The notes: generated from the sequence alone by a model not told the origin. A stretch of 51,242 bases of DNA from Synechococcales cyanobacterium bin31.maxbin.ball.101 (GCA_013298165.1 JAAFJU010000021.1:1-51242), one strand, 5' to 3'; shown: positions 41,728 to 51,072, counted from the first letter of the stretch. Numbers and translations: made by a program.

Positions 41728-42765
41728 TTAAGAAGCCGTGAGTCGTTCGGGTCGTTTCACATAGCGCTCTAACCAAAGATCGCGGTTCGGCTTCTTAATT
41801 TCGGTGACTTGAATAAATTCCGTGAAGGCTTTCATCAATTCAGGATTTCGCCAGTTGCGATCGGTCTCTTCCTGCATGATATTCAGCGATTCCTGCACGG
41901 TGAAACAGCGCTTATAGGGCCGTTCGCTGGCCAGGGCGTCGTAGATGTCGATCAGTTGAAACACTTGGGCTAAGTAGGGAATATTGTCACCCTCTAAGCG
42001 ATCGGGATAGCCCGATCCATCCCAGCGTTCATGGTGATGGCGAATAATCGGCGTCACACCGCGCATGGTTCGTAGGGGCTGACAGATGCGTTCACCGATC
42101 GTCACATGCTCCTTCATAACTTCAAATTCTTCAGGCGTAAATTTTCCTGGTTTGAGCAAAATGGCATCCGGAATCCCGACCTTGCCGATGTCATGGAGAT
42201 ACCCACCCCACATCAAGTCCCGTACCTCCGATCGGCTCAAGCCCAAAAACTCACCAAAGGCTTTACCGCGTTTGACCAGGCGTTCACAGTGGTCTCCAGT
42301 GTTCGGGTCACGGCTTTCGACGGTGCGGGCGATGGAGAACAAAACCTTTTCAGCGTGATCTAAATCCTGGTTTAAGCGTTTTTGACGAACCAAGGATTTG
42401 ACCCTGGCCGACAGTTCAAGCTGGTCAAAGGGTTTGATTAAAAAGTCGTCGCCGCCTGCTTCAATGCCTCGCAGACGAGCCTGCCGATCGTCCAACGCCG
42501 TGACAAAAACCACTGGGATCAACCGAGTATGCTCATCCGCCTTCAGCCGACGACAGACTTCGTACCCGTCCATTCCCGGCATCATGACATCCAATAGGAT
42601 CAAGTCTGGATCTTCAGCTAGGACCAAATCGATCGCACTGGGACCATTCTCTGCTTCCAAAACAGCATAGCCTTCCACCGCTAAAAGGGCTGAAGCTGCC
42701 ATTCGACTCGAAGGATGATCATCTACCACTAATACTTTTGCAGAGTCTAGATCAAAGTTATCCAC
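41728..42765 (-). CDS. Response regulator with HD-GYP domain
   Basis: 345 aa. The receiver domain (residues 8-130) has V-V-D-D-H-P, the phospho-acceptor D59 in LILLDVMMPGMDG and a C-terminal FLIKPF lysine. The HD-GYP domain (about 155-330) has Y-L-H-D-I-G-K-V-G-I-P-D and H-H-E-R-W-D-G-S-G-Y-P, the motifs of c-di-GMP phosphodiesterases that degrade the messenger to GMP. It probably lowers c-di-GMP when phosphorylated, which in turn can affect EPS and surface behaviour encoded elsewhere in the window. No partner kinase is adjacent. The 220-bp gap to the next gene shows no clear feature. Confidence 0.95.
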   Translation of the reverse strand: MDNFDLDSAKVLVVDDHPSSRMAASALLAVEGYAVLEAENGPSAIDLVLAEDPDLILLDVMMPGMDGYEVCRRLKADEHTRLIPVVFVTALDDRQARLRGIEAGGDDFLIKPFDQLELSARVKSLVRQKRLNQDLDHAEKVLFSIARTVESRDPNTGDHCERLVKRGKAFGEFLGLSRSEVRDLMWGGYLHDIGKVGIPDAILLKPGKFTPEEFEVMKEHVTIGERICQPLRTMRGVTPIIRHHHERWDGSGYPDRLEGDNIPYLAQVFQLIDIYDALASERPYKRCFTVQESLNIMQEETDRNWRNPELMKAFTEFIQVTEIKKPNRDLWLERYVKRPERLTAS

Positions 42766-42984
42766 AGTAACCAGCGCCTATCTTTGACGAACATATCTTA
42801 AAAATTATTGGGAACACAGGCGGAAACCCTCACCATGTCCCAATAACCGTCAGTATGGGCTGTCTACTATTGCGATCGATCAGGTGTTATACGGAAGTCC
42901 TATGAAGTTTATATAATTATTCTTGTACTTTTTAAAGTTATTTTCGGAAATTGCTGGTTTTGGGAGAGAGAATTCTTTGAGTTG

Positions 42985-45669
42985 CTACTCCAAAGTTTCG
43001 TTAATGGGGAAGCGATCGATGAGTTGCACCGCACGCACGGCATTATCTTTGAGAATACGGGAGGCATGGGGTACGTAAGGGATCTGCGAGAGCAAATCCA
43101 GGGTACGACGCAGCATTCTGACAATATCACCTTCATCCAAACTGGTATTTCGACAAAGCTCTGTCCATTCCGTCTCCAAGGCCCATTGCTCCACAATACT
43201 GACGAGATCTTCTTCCAACCAAATGGGGATCATCACATCTTGACGACGCTGACGTTGGAACAGACGGCGACGTAGGGGACGGAGGGCCTCAATGGTTTCG
43301 ATCACGGGTTCAGAGAGGGCGTAGCGGCTCCAGCTATCGGGTCTCGACACTTCTGTTACCAACGCAGCACAGACGGCAGCTAGGTTATGAGGATCCAGCT
43401 CATCCAGTTCCCCAGACATGACCGCTAATCCCAGCCATAGTTCATTGTCTCCACGAATCGCGGCGATCGCCTGCCCCAGTTCCGTCGGCTGCAACCCATC
43501 CAATGCGTCAAACTCTTGCAGGAGTTCCACAAGACCTAGGAAGTCGTTCCAGTGACGCTGGCTTTGGTGGCCCATTTTGGAGTTGCGGTCTTTGAGTTCG
43601 TCTTCGAGCAATTCGATCCGGCGCTGGGCTTTGAGGATTTTGGCCCGATCGCCCCATTGATGGACGGGGTGGTTGTCGATTTGAGCCTGAACGCCTTGCA
43701 TTCGTTGCAGTTGGGCATAGACTTCCGGGGCGATCGCCTCGTCGTAGTCCAGGTTGGGAACTTTGCTGGCGATTAGGGCGGAGTTTTCATCGCCTTTGCG
43801 GGATTGGCCTGGACGCGGGACCAGATCGTCGGGAATGGGGAGCCGATCGACCGCTTCCAGTCGCGGAACGTCAGGCCGCAACTGCACGACATCCGCCACA
43901 CTAGCAATGTACCAACGGTTATCGCGACTGAGACAGAGCAAATAGGGAAGCTGTCCAGGACCCGAAAGTTTGGTGACTAACACGGCTGAAATAGGGAGCG
44001 GAACTTTGATGCTATTGCCCTTGAGCATGAGGGCGGTACCTGCCAAGGCGTAGGGCAACATCAACACCAACTCCTGAGCTTGGGCTTCCCCGGCCTGCAG
44101 TTGCAACGTTTTGAGCAGGCGTTTTTCTTCACGCTGACGGTCTTGGAGTTTTTCGTACTGGGCCAGCAGTTTCCAATCCACCGCGCCAACTCGTTGTCTT
44201 AGGGTTTCGAGTTCAGTGACGATGCGATCGACTTCTTCCCGCTGCGGTTTAAGCGCAAAGGATGCCAAGTACTGAGCAAAACTTCGTTCGATTAGCTCTT
44301 TTACCTTCTCTAAGGTATGAACCTGCAGGAGATTCAACACCATTCCGTAACTTGGCGTAAACTGGCTGACCAGTGGATCCGCACCACCCGTTGCGAGTTT
44401 GACCGATTCCCGTGATCCTTCGTAAGGTGACTGTACTGTCAGCACGTAGCCAACTTTGTCCATCCCACGCCGCCCAGCCCGTCCCGCCATTTGCAAGAAC
44501 TCGGATCCGTTGAGTAATCGGTGGCCGCTATCCGTCCGTTTTGACAAGCTAGAAATCACAGTGGTTCTAGCAGGCATATTGATCCCCGCCGCCAAGGTTT
44601 CCGTTGCAAATACCACTTTGACCAGACCTTGCTGGAACAGTTCTTCCACAAACCCTTTCCAAGCTGGAAGCAAGCCTGCATGGTGAGATGCGACACCACG
44701 GACGATCGCATCCAACTGATTGGTCCGAGCGATTTCGGGGTTTCGCTCCACAAAGGCATCAACTTGCTCCCGCAGGATCGCAGCTTCTTCGGGAGTGACA
44801 AGACTCAGAGTGCTCATGTCCTCCATGGCCCGATCGCAGCCCCGACGACTGAAGATGAAATAGATGGCCGGAAGCATCTGCTTTTGAGCCAGTTTGGAAA
44901 CCACGAAACTAATAGCCGGAGCCTCAGGCCGTTTTTCACCCCGAGGATTAGCCCCACGTGGTCGATGTTTTCCACCTTTTGCCGCCTTGAGTGCAGGATT
45001 AATCTTCTTACCTGTCTCATCCAACAAGGGAAACAACCCCAGCGGATTGGCAAAGGAAAATTCCAGAGGAACCGGGCGGAAGTCTGAATAGATTAGCTCT
45101 GTTGGACCATGGATCTGGTTAATCCAATCTGTAAGTTGGTCGCTGTTGGCTACCGTTGCAGAGAGTCCGACCAGTTGAATCTCCGGTGGACAGTAAATAA
45201 TCGACTCCTCCCAAACCGTCCCGCGCTGACGATCGTTCATGTAGTGACACTCATCCAAGATCACCGATTCAACACCCATCATGGAAGTCCCAGTTTCGCC
45301 GATCGCAGTGCCGTAGAGCATGTTGCGGAAAATTTCGGTAGTCATGACGACGATCGGAGCATCCCGGTTAATCGAAACATCCCCAGTCAGTAATCCAACC
45401 GCATCTTGACCAAACTGGTTACGAAAATCACGAAACTTCTGGTTGGATAAGGCTTTGAGGGGCGTGGTGTAGAAGACTCGACGGTTTCGCTCTAGGGCAC
45501 GATGGATGGCGTATTCTCCCACCAAGGTTTTACCGGACCCTGTTGGAGCGCAGACGACGACTGATTTCCCGAGGTCTAGGGCTACGATCGCGTCCAGTTG
45601 GAAGCTATCTAGCTCGAAGGGAAAAATTTCAGAAGGGTCAACGCCGAAGATTTCGGGAGAATTAGTCAC
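42985..45669 (-). CDS. Ski2/Mtr4-like DEAD/DEAH-box RNA helicase
   Basis: 894 aa. Helicase motifs in order: Q-like F-Q-L-D-A-I, Walker A A-P-T-G-S-G-K-T (near 41), Ia T-T-P-L-K-A-L-S-N-Q-K, II D-E-C-H-Y-M-N-D (near 138), III L-S-A-T-V-A-N (near 168), then GRAGRRGMDKVG (near 395), the Ski2-like motif VI. Large insertions and a C-terminal DSHCT-type helical region complete the protein. Ski2-like helicases of cyanobacteria and chloroplasts act on RNA. Start at 45669 (MTNSPEIFGVD) lies upstream of the first motif by the usual length. Divergent from dnaA, with 120 bp between the starts. Confidence 0.93.
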   Translation of the reverse strand: MTNSPEIFGVDPSEIFPFELDSFQLDAIVALDLGKSVVVCAPTGSGKTLVGEYAIHRALERNRRVFYTTPLKALSNQKFRDFRNQFGQDAVGLLTGDVSINRDAPIVVMTTEIFRNMLYGTAIGETGTSMMGVESVILDECHYMNDRQRGTVWEESIIYCPPEIQLVGLSATVANSDQLTDWINQIHGPTELIYSDFRPVPLEFSFANPLGLFPLLDETGKKINPALKAAKGGKHRPRGANPRGEKRPEAPAISFVVSKLAQKQMLPAIYFIFSRRGCDRAMEDMSTLSLVTPEEAAILREQVDAFVERNPEIARTNQLDAIVRGVASHHAGLLPAWKGFVEELFQQGLVKVVFATETLAAGINMPARTTVISSLSKRTDSGHRLLNGSEFLQMAGRAGRRGMDKVGYVLTVQSPYEGSRESVKLATGGADPLVSQFTPSYGMVLNLLQVHTLEKVKELIERSFAQYLASFALKPQREEVDRIVTELETLRQRVGAVDWKLLAQYEKLQDRQREEKRLLKTLQLQAGEAQAQELVLMLPYALAGTALMLKGNSIKVPLPISAVLVTKLSGPGQLPYLLCLSRDNRWYIASVADVVQLRPDVPRLEAVDRLPIPDDLVPRPGQSRKGDENSALIASKVPNLDYDEAIAPEVYAQLQRMQGVQAQIDNHPVHQWGDRAKILKAQRRIELLEDELKDRNSKMGHQSQRHWNDFLGLVELLQEFDALDGLQPTELGQAIAAIRGDNELWLGLAVMSGELDELDPHNLAAVCAALVTEVSRPDSWSRYALSEPVIETIEALRPLRRRLFQRQRRQDVMIPIWLEEDLVSIVEQWALETEWTELCRNTSLDEGDIVRMLRRTLDLLSQIPYVPHASRILKDNAVRAVQLIDRFPINETLE

Positions 45670-45789
45670 AGCTTCGTAAACCGAGGGATGAGAGTATACA
45701 CGAATTCCTCAGATATCTAGTGTACGCCCACTTTGATCCAGCAAACTGCTGTAAATTGATCTATACCTAATCTCCCGGACTTCTGGATC

Positions 45790-47199
45790 ATGCCCTCTGA
45801 CAACACCGGAATAGAGCTATGGGCACAGACGCTTGAAAAGCTCAAGCTCAAAATGAGTCCGCCCACCTTTGAAACCTGGATCGCCAAAACGGTGGTCGAA
45901 AGTTTTGAAGCGGATTGTCTGATGATTCGGACGCCACACCCGTTTGCGCAAAAATGGCTGACTCGTTACTATCTACCCACCATTCTTCAATCGGTTCAAG
46001 ATGTGGCAGGCCGACCGATCGTCGTTCAGCTCGTCAATGCCGCAAACCAAGACCCAACCACTGAATTTGATGATGCATCTCTTCCGTCGTCCAAATCCAG
46101 TACGCCACTTCCTGTAAAGCCGACAGTTCAACTCTGGCAGCCTCCCTCGTCTCAGGAGTTCCGCCGATCGGAGTTGAATTCACGTTACATCTTTTCCCGT
46201 CTGGTCGTTGGACCCAATAACCAGATGGCCCATGCAGCATCCTTGGCTGTGGCGGAGTCCCCCGGTCAGGAGTTCAATCCGTTATTCCTATGTGGTGGGG
46301 TGGGATTGGGTAAAACGCATTTAATGCAGGCGATCGGGCATTACCGATTGGAGATCAATCCCGAAGCGAGAATCTACTACGTTTCGACTGAGCGGTTTAC
46401 GAATGATTTGGTGACGGCAATTCGTAAGGATAATATGCAGTCATTTCGGGAGCAATATCGCGAAGTGGATGTGCTGCTGGTTGATGATATTCAGTTTATT
46501 GAAGGCAAGGAATATACACAGGAAGAATTTTTCCATACGTTTAATACTTTGCACGAGACTGGGAAACAAGTGGTGTTGGCAAGCGATCGTCCCCCGAATC
46601 AAATCCCTCGTTTACAGGAGCGGCTCTGTTCTCGCTTTTCCATGGGATTGATTGCCGATATCCAACCTCCAGACCTGGAAACCCGCATGGCTATTCTGCA
46701 TCGTAAGGCGGAGTACGAAAATATTCGCTTACCTCGAACGGTGATTGAATATATCGCATCAACCTATACGTCCAATATTCGTGAATTAGAAGGGGCGTTG
46801 ACGAGAGCGTTGACCTATACGTCGATCGCAGGATTGCCGTTAACAGTGGAAAACATTGTTTCGGTTTTGAATCCACCCATGGAGAAAGTTGAAGTGTCTC
46901 CTGGTGTTATTTTTGATGTGATTGTTGATCACTTTAGTGTTCCTGCAACGGATCTCAAAGGCAATTCACGTCGTCGGGAAATCAGCATGGCGCGGCAGAT
47001 TGGCATGTACTTGATGCGTCATCACACGGGCCTAAGTTTGCCTAAAATCGGCGAAGAATTTGGCGGCAAGGATCACACCACGGTCATGTATAGCTGCGAA
47101 AAAATCGAAAAGCTGAAGGAATCCGATCGCGATCTCTCCCAAACGTTACGTCAACTGAACGATCGGATTCAAGCTACAAGCAAAAGTCGGAATCGCTAG
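45790..47199 (+). CDS. dnaA: Chromosomal replication initiator DnaA
   Basis: 469 aa. Domain I (1-90) starts with [20 protein letters not shown]; a short, variable domain II (about 90-130) follows. The AAA+ domain III has [10 protein letters not shown] (Walker A, near 177), [10 protein letters not shown] (Walker B, near 230), and the sensor/arginine motifs ending near 345. The C-terminal DNA-binding domain IV has the DnaA signature [14 protein letters not shown]. It binds 9-bp boxes and unwinds the origin. DnaA boxes fill the space to dnaN. Confidence 0.98.
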   Translation: MPSDNTGIELWAQTLEKLKLKMSPPTFETWIAKTVVESFEADCLMIRTPHPFAQKWLTRYYLPTILQSVQDVAGRPIVVQLVNAANQDPTTEFDDASLPSSKSSTPLPVKPTVQLWQPPSSQEFRRSELNSRYIFSRLVVGPNNQMAHAASLAVAESPGQEFNPLFLCGGVGLGKTHLMQAIGHYRLEINPEARIYYVSTERFTNDLVTAIRKDNMQSFREQYREVDVLLVDDIQFIEGKEYTQEEFFHTFNTLHETGKQVVLASDRPPNQIPRLQERLCSRFSMGLIADIQPPDLETRMAILHRKAEYENIRLPRTVIEYIASTYTSNIRELEGALTRALTYTSIAGLPLTVENIVSVLNPPMEKVEVSPGVIFDVIVDHFSVPATDLKGNSRRREISMARQIGMYLMRHHTGLSLPKIGEEFGGKDHTTVMYSCEKIEKLKESDRDLSQTLRQLNDRIQATSKSRNR

Positions 47200-47557
47200 A
47201 ATGATTATCTAATCTTGGGATCAAGCTAGTGATTGATGAGATTTTCCTATGATAGCTCTGGAAACGGAGATCTAATTTCTGACTTTGTGACGAAAGCTGT
47301 GGAAAAGCCTTCAGCGACATGTGGATAACTGGACCGAAAAGAGAGGACGATCGCTGTTTTTTACTGTACGTAAATATACGGAATGCTCTCTGGCTTACGT
47401 TTTGGTGGTTTTTCCACAGCTTCTTTTGCCTACCCCTTCGATCGCCCTAAAAGATCGAGTTTTCCACAACCAAGATCGCTCAGGATCCCTTACAGTTTAA
47501 GCCTGGATTTTATCCACGTTTTGATTGTTCAACCTTGCATTCCCCCGTAACCGTGCC
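47200..47557. other. Candidate replication origin (oriC) with DnaA boxes
   Basis: The 358-bp dnaA-dnaN gap contains at least five DnaA-box matches: TTTTCCACA on the minus strand at 47298-47306, a perfect TTATCCACA on the minus strand at 47320-47328, TTTTCCACA at 47410-47418 and 47460-47468, and TTATCCACG at 47510-47518. An A/T-rich run at about 47355-47380 could be the unwinding element. Orientation of neighbouring genes (minus to the left, plus to the right) fits divergent forks. Confidence 0.8.
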
Positions 47558-48718
47558 ATGAAACTCGTTTGTACCCAGACTAATCTCAGCAGTCATTTGT
47601 CGCTTGTGAGTCGTGCGGTGTCGTCTCGTCCGAGCCATCCGATTTTGGCGAATGTGCTGTTTACGGCGAATGAACAGACTCAGCGCGTGAGTTTGTCGGC
47701 GTTTGACCTGTCGCTGGGGATTCAGACGAGTTTTGCGGCGCAGGTGAGTGAGGGCGGAACGTTGACGATTCCGGCGAAGCTTTTAGGGGATATCGTGTCG
47801 CGGTTGCCTGAGGGTGAGCTGGCTCTGGATGATGGTGATGAGGATGGTCCTGATGAGAATGGCTCCATTACGGTGACGCTGAAGTATGCGTCGGGGGCTT
47901 ACCAGATGCGGGGCATTGGGGCGGCGGAGTTTCCGGAGTTGCCGACGATCGAAGACGGTGAGACCGCGAATTTGTCGGCAGAGGCGATGATTGAGGGGTT
48001 GCGGAGTGCGTTGTTCGCGGCGAGTGGGGATGAGACGAAGCAGGTGCTTACTGGAGTGCATTTGAGTGCGCAGGATGAGGGCTTGGAGTTTGCGGCGACG
48101 GATGGGCATCGCTTGGCGGTGGTGACGACGGCAGCGCATCCGGATGATGCGGGTGCGGTGGAAATGCCGAAGTTGTCGGTGACAGTTCCGGCGAAGGCGT
48201 TGCAGGAAGTGATTAAGATGCTCGATCGGGGGAGCAGCAGTACGGTGGCGGTGAAGTTTGATCCGGGACAGATTGTGTTTGAGTGGGCGGATCAGCGGTT
48301 GACGAGTCGGTTGCTGGAGGCGCAGTATCCCAACTATCGGCAGTTGATTCCGCGTCAGTTTGCCCATCAGGTGACGATCGATCGTAAGGCGTTGTTGAGT
48401 GGGTTGGAGCGGATTTCGGTGATTGCGGATCAGCGTAATAACATTGTTAAAATGACGTTGTCGCCGGAGTCGCAGACGGCGGATCTGTCGGTGGATGCGC
48501 AGGATGTGGGAAGTGGTCAGGAGACAATTCCTGCGCAGATTACGGGGGAAGGGATGGAGGTTGCGTTTAATGTGAAGTATTTGATTGAGGGGTTGAAGGT
48601 GATTAATACCACTGAGATTCAGATTCAGTTAAATACGCCGACGAGTCCGGCGATCGTGTCTCCGTTGGGAAGTCTGAAGATGACCTATTTGGTGATGCCT
48701 GTGCAGGTGCGATCGTAG
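47558..48718 (+). CDS. dnaN: DNA polymerase III sliding clamp (beta subunit)
   Basis: 386 aa from the ATG at 47558; an in-frame TTG at 47525 would add 11 residues with no conserved match, so MKLVCTQ is taken as the start. Three clamp folds are visible; typical segments are S-R-P-S-H-P-I-L-A-N-V-L-F (near 25), F-A-A-T-D-G-H-R-L-A-V (near 175-185) and the C-terminal Y-L-V-M-P-V-Q-V-R ending, all standard for DnaN. It forms the ring that tethers polymerase III. The coding strand is strongly G/T-rich. The end of the gene is the start of a 73-bp repeat (48710). Confidence 0.97.
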   Translation: MKLVCTQTNLSSHLSLVSRAVSSRPSHPILANVLFTANEQTQRVSLSAFDLSLGIQTSFAAQVSEGGTLTIPAKLLGDIVSRLPEGELALDDGDEDGPDENGSITVTLKYASGAYQMRGIGAAEFPELPTIEDGETANLSAEAMIEGLRSALFAASGDETKQVLTGVHLSAQDEGLEFAATDGHRLAVVTTAAHPDDAGAVEMPKLSVTVPAKALQEVIKMLDRGSSSTVAVKFDPGQIVFEWADQRLTSRLLEAQYPNYRQLIPRQFAHQVTIDRKALLSGLERISVIADQRNNIVKMTLSPESQTADLSVDAQDVGSGQETIPAQITGEGMEVAFNVKYLIEGLKVINTTEIQIQLNTPTSPAIVSPLGSLKMTYLVMPVQVRS

Positions 48719-48782
48719 TTTGGGATTTAGATGGGCTTTTCGTGGGGTGGGGCCTGGGATGCAGGCCCGTACGGATCTGGGG
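48710..48782 (+). repeat. Direct repeat copy 1, with hairpin
   Basis: 73 bp starting in the last codons of dnaN (CGATCGTAGTTTG) and ending ACGGATCTGGGG. It contains the stem GGGCCTG-GGATG-CAGGCCC (48750-48768). Copy 2 is at 49392-49461 with a 3-bp indel and few changes. The two copies bracket the DUF433/DUF5615 genes. Confidence 0.9.
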
Positions 48783-48831
48783 TGCTTGAGATTGCGATAG
48801 AATGAGAGCATTCTTTGTTCTTCGTTTTTCT

Positions 48832-49056
48832 ATGAACTATCAAGACATCATTACGCTTGAACCCGGTAAGCGCAGTGGCAAGCCCTGTATTCGAGGAATG
48901 CGAATTACGGTTTATGATGTGCTGTCTTATTTGGCTTCTGGAATGACGCAGGATGAGATTTTGGAAGATTTTCCGTATTTGACGGTGACTGATATTCGGG
49001 CTTGTCTTAGTTATGCTGCCGATCGCGAACAAAAAACATTAACTATTGCGGCATGA
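48832..49056 (+). CDS. DUF433 antitoxin-like protein
   Basis: 74 aa from the ATG at 48832 (MNYQDIITLEPGKRSGKPC). The motif G-K-P-C-I-R-G-M-R-I-T-V-Y-D-V-L-S-Y-L-A-S-G-M-T and the following D-E-I-L-E-D-F-P-Y-L define DUF433, a winged-helix family that pairs with DUF5615 PIN-like genes. It overlaps the downstream toxin by 4 bp (ATGA), typical of coupled antitoxin-toxin pairs. The antitoxin probably represses the operon and neutralises the nuclease. Confidence 0.93.
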   Translation: MNYQDIITLEPGKRSGKPCIRGMRITVYDVLSYLASGMTQDEILEDFPYLTVTDIRACLSYAADREQKTLTIAA

Positions 49057-49385
49057 AGCTTCTGTTTGATCATAACCTTTCGCCACGTCTGGTTCGACTC
49101 TTGACTGATTTGTATCCAGATTCTCAACATGTCTTTTTGCTAGAGATGGATCAGGATGACGATCGGGTGATTTGGGATTATGCGTTGCACAATGACTATA
49201 CGATCGTGACTCGCGATTCTGACTATAGCGATCTCAGTCTTGTGAGAGGGTTTCCGCCTAAGGTTATTTGGATTCGTCGCGGTAATTGTTCTACCAGTAC
49301 GATCGAAAGCATTCTTCGATCGAAGGTGATCGATATTCAGGCATTTTCTCAAGATCTGTCCTTGGGGATTCTGACGTTGTTTTGA
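49053..49385 (+). CDS. DUF5615 PIN-like toxin
   Basis: 110 aa. It starts M-K-L-L-F-D-H-N-L-S-P-R-L, where the aspartate at residue 6 matches the first acidic site of PIN-like domains; D-D-R-V-I-W-D-Y-A and V-T-R-D-S-D-Y-S-D-L supply further acidic residues. This is the DUF5615 (Mut7-C/VapC-like) family. A ribonuclease activity is expected from the fold but unproven. Partner of the preceding DUF433 gene (4-bp overlap). Confidence 0.93.
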   Translation: MKLLFDHNLSPRLVRLLTDLYPDSQHVFLLEMDQDDDRVIWDYALHNDYTIVTRDSDYSDLSLVRGFPPKVIWIRRGNCSTSTIESILRSKVIDIQAFSQDLSLGILTLF

Positions 49386-49391
49386 GATGCT

Positions 49392-49461
49392 CGATCGTAG
49401 TTTGTTTTTTGAGGCTTTTCGTGGTGTGGGGCCTGGGATGCAGGCCCGTACGGATCTGGGG
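49392..49461 (+). repeat. Direct repeat copy 2, with hairpin
   Basis: 70 bp, CGATCGTAGTTTG ... GGGCCTG-GGATG-CAGGCCC (49429-49447) ... CGTACGGATCTGGGG. Same sequence as 48710-48782. It lies between the first and second toxin-antitoxin pairs, upstream of the ParD-like gene. Confidence 0.9.
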
Positions 49462-49507
49462 GAAGAATGATAAAATAGGAAAATCTATTGTTCCATAAGG
49501 TTCAATC

Positions 49508-49783
49508 ATGAATTTATTGCTTTCACCCGAGCTACAAGTCTTTGTTGATGAACAGCTTCAAAGCGGTCAGTATGAGTCTGAAGCAGACTTGTACATCACA
49601 GCATTACAATCGTTTGCCGATCGTGAAAAATACTTGCAGGCGAAGCGAAATGAACTTCGAGAAGCGGTCAGAGTAGGTACAGAGCAGGCCGATCGCGGTG
49701 AAACGATTGATGGTGAGCTAGCGATGGCTGGTTTTCGCCAGAAACTAGAGCAATGGCGCTCTCAATCGGAACTTGAGGCATAG
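49508..49783 (+). CDS. ParD/CopG-like antitoxin
   Basis: 91 aa. N-terminal L-L-L-S-P-E-L-Q-V-F-V-D-E-Q-L-Q-S-G-Q-Y-E-S-E-A-D is a ribbon-helix-helix pattern of ParD-type antitoxins, followed by a long acidic helix that wraps the toxin. It ends 3 bp before the GTG of the ParE-like gene. Expected to bind DNA as a dimer and to be unstable without the toxin. Confidence 0.88.
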   Translation: MNLLLSPELQVFVDEQLQSGQYESEADLYITALQSFADREKYLQAKRNELREAVRVGTEQADRGETIDGELAMAGFRQKLEQWRSQSELEA

Positions 49784-49786
49784 TCG

Positions 49787-50089
49787 GTGAGTAGAATTTA
49801 TGAAATTACGACTGCTGCGAGTCAGGATATTGATGCGATTTTATCTCGGTTAGCTGAGGTTGGAGGATATGGGACGGCTGATAAATTCCTCAATACCTTG
49901 AATAAGAAGCTGAAGAATCTTGCTGCTTTTCCATTTATTGGGATTGCGCGTCCGGACTGGGGACCGCATCATCGAACAATTCTGATCGATCGTTATGTGA
50001 TTGTGTATCGCGTAACGGATGAATTGGTTGAGATTATTCGGGTGATGAGTGGATATCAGGACTTGGATGAGTTTTTTATAGATGAATGA
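49787..50089 (+). CDS. ParE/RelE-superfamily toxin
   Basis: 100 aa with a GTG start at 49787 (S-R-I-Y-E-I-T-T-A-A-S-Q-D-I-D-A-I). The body has the ParE layout: N-terminal strand, two helices (K-F-L-N-T-L-N-K-K-L-K-N-L), then R-T-I-L-I-D-R-Y-V-I-V-Y-R-V and a short C-terminal strand with R-V-M-S-G. RelE-type catalytic residues are not clearly present, so ParE-like gyrase inhibition or another activity is possible. Paired with the ParD-like gene. Confidence 0.87.
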   Translation: MSRIYEITTAASQDIDAILSRLAEVGGYGTADKFLNTLNKKLKNLAAFPFIGIARPDWGPHHRTILIDRYVIVYRVTDELVEIIRVMSGYQDLDEFFIDE

Positions 50090-50180
50090 AGTTGATTAGA
50101 AGGCTGCTCGTTTTAGGTGCGATCGGCTTTGGGTATTTTGGCTGTAATGACTTGTAAGATTAGATTTGAGAGGTTGTCCT

Positions 50181-50846
50181 GTGAATCAGCTTTTTAAGCA
50201 GCGTTTTATCGAACTAGAACATCAAGCTTCTCAAATTGAAGCATCTAAGATAATGGAGACGTCTCCAATGTATGGGGACACGATAGGATATGTTGATTGG
50301 AATCTTCTGTTGAGTTGGAAGGTAAAAGTAAAAAACTTTTTGTCTCAAATTTGTGGTGAGGAATCTCAATACTTTAAACAATTTGAGAAAAGTGAATCTT
50401 CTTTTTTAGGTTCAAACTATATTGAAACTTTTCTACATCTAAGAACTATATTTATTGCAGCAAAGGAAGATTTTGAAGGTGGATATTTTTTGTCAATTGT
50501 AAAACTTGCTCAAGCAGAAGTTTTTGATTCAGAACTTGAACAAGCAAAAGCATTATTTGATGGAGGATACTATGTAGCGGCTGCCGTTATTGCAGGTACC
50601 GTGTTAGAAACATCGTTGCGACACATGTGCGATGAGAATAATATTAAGCACGGGAATCTCAATAGGATGAATGAGGATTTAGCAAAAGCTGGTGCATATA
50701 ATTTGCTTATTAAAAAGCGTGTAATGGTATGGGCTGATATTCGTAATAGTGCAGCTCATGGAAAGCCTGATAACTTTAAACAAGAAGATGTAGACACGAT
50801 GATTAGAGATGTGAATAGTTTTTTGGTGGATCATCTGAAAAATTGA
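50181..50846 (+). CDS. HEPN/DUF4145-like protein
   Basis: 221 aa from a GTG at 50181 with AGAGG 8 bases upstream; a TTG at 50166 would add 5 residues. The N-terminal 100 residues are alpha-helical without a recognised family. The C-terminal part has the HEPN-type R-x4-H motif as R188-N-S-A-A-H193, preceded by helices with A-A-A-V-I-A-G-T-V-L-E-T-S-L-R, the pattern of DUF4145/HEPN domains. HEPN proteins are often RNases in toxin-antitoxin or defence modules. The gene is noticeably more A/T-rich than dnaN and most neighbours, which suggests recent acquisition. No MNT (nucleotidyltransferase) partner is adjacent. Confidence 0.75.
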   Translation: MNQLFKQRFIELEHQASQIEASKIMETSPMYGDTIGYVDWNLLLSWKVKVKNFLSQICGEESQYFKQFEKSESSFLGSNYIETFLHLRTIFIAAKEDFEGGYFLSIVKLAQAEVFDSELEQAKALFDGGYYVAAAVIAGTVLETSLRHMCDENNIKHGNLNRMNEDLAKAGAYNLLIKKRVMVWADIRNSAAHGKPDNFKQEDVDTMIRDVNSFLVDHLKN

Positions 50847-50874
50847 AATAATCTCAATTAGATTCTCTAATAAT

Positions 50875-51072
50875 ATGAGCGAAATTACCATGGAAAATTT
50901 ATTCGATCGCATCACCATCAACCCCAACCAGTGCGGCGGTCGTCCCTGCATTCGAGGCATGAGAATTCGGGTGTCTGATGTCTTGGATCTATTTTCGGCT
51001 GGTCTAAGTGCCGAACAAATCCTCGAAGAGATGCCAGATTTAGAAGCGGATGATCTAAAAGCTGTGAAGTGA
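50875..51072 (+). pseudogene. DUF433 antitoxin, truncated by an insertion
   Basis: 65 aa. The N-terminal DUF433 core (G-R-P-C-I-R-G-M-R-I-R-V-S-D-V-L-D-L) is intact, but the frame ends at K-A-V-K-stop, where the homolog at 48832 continues about 15 more residues (ACLSYAADREQ...). The break falls at 51070, exactly where the IS3-type sequence starts. The stop codon is supplied by the element. Its toxin partner would lie beyond the element, outside the window. Confidence 0.85.

Noticed and set aside
47783-48367. 194-codon minus-strand frame inside dnaN
   Set aside because: Arg/His-rich antisense shadow created by the G-rich dnaN coding strand.
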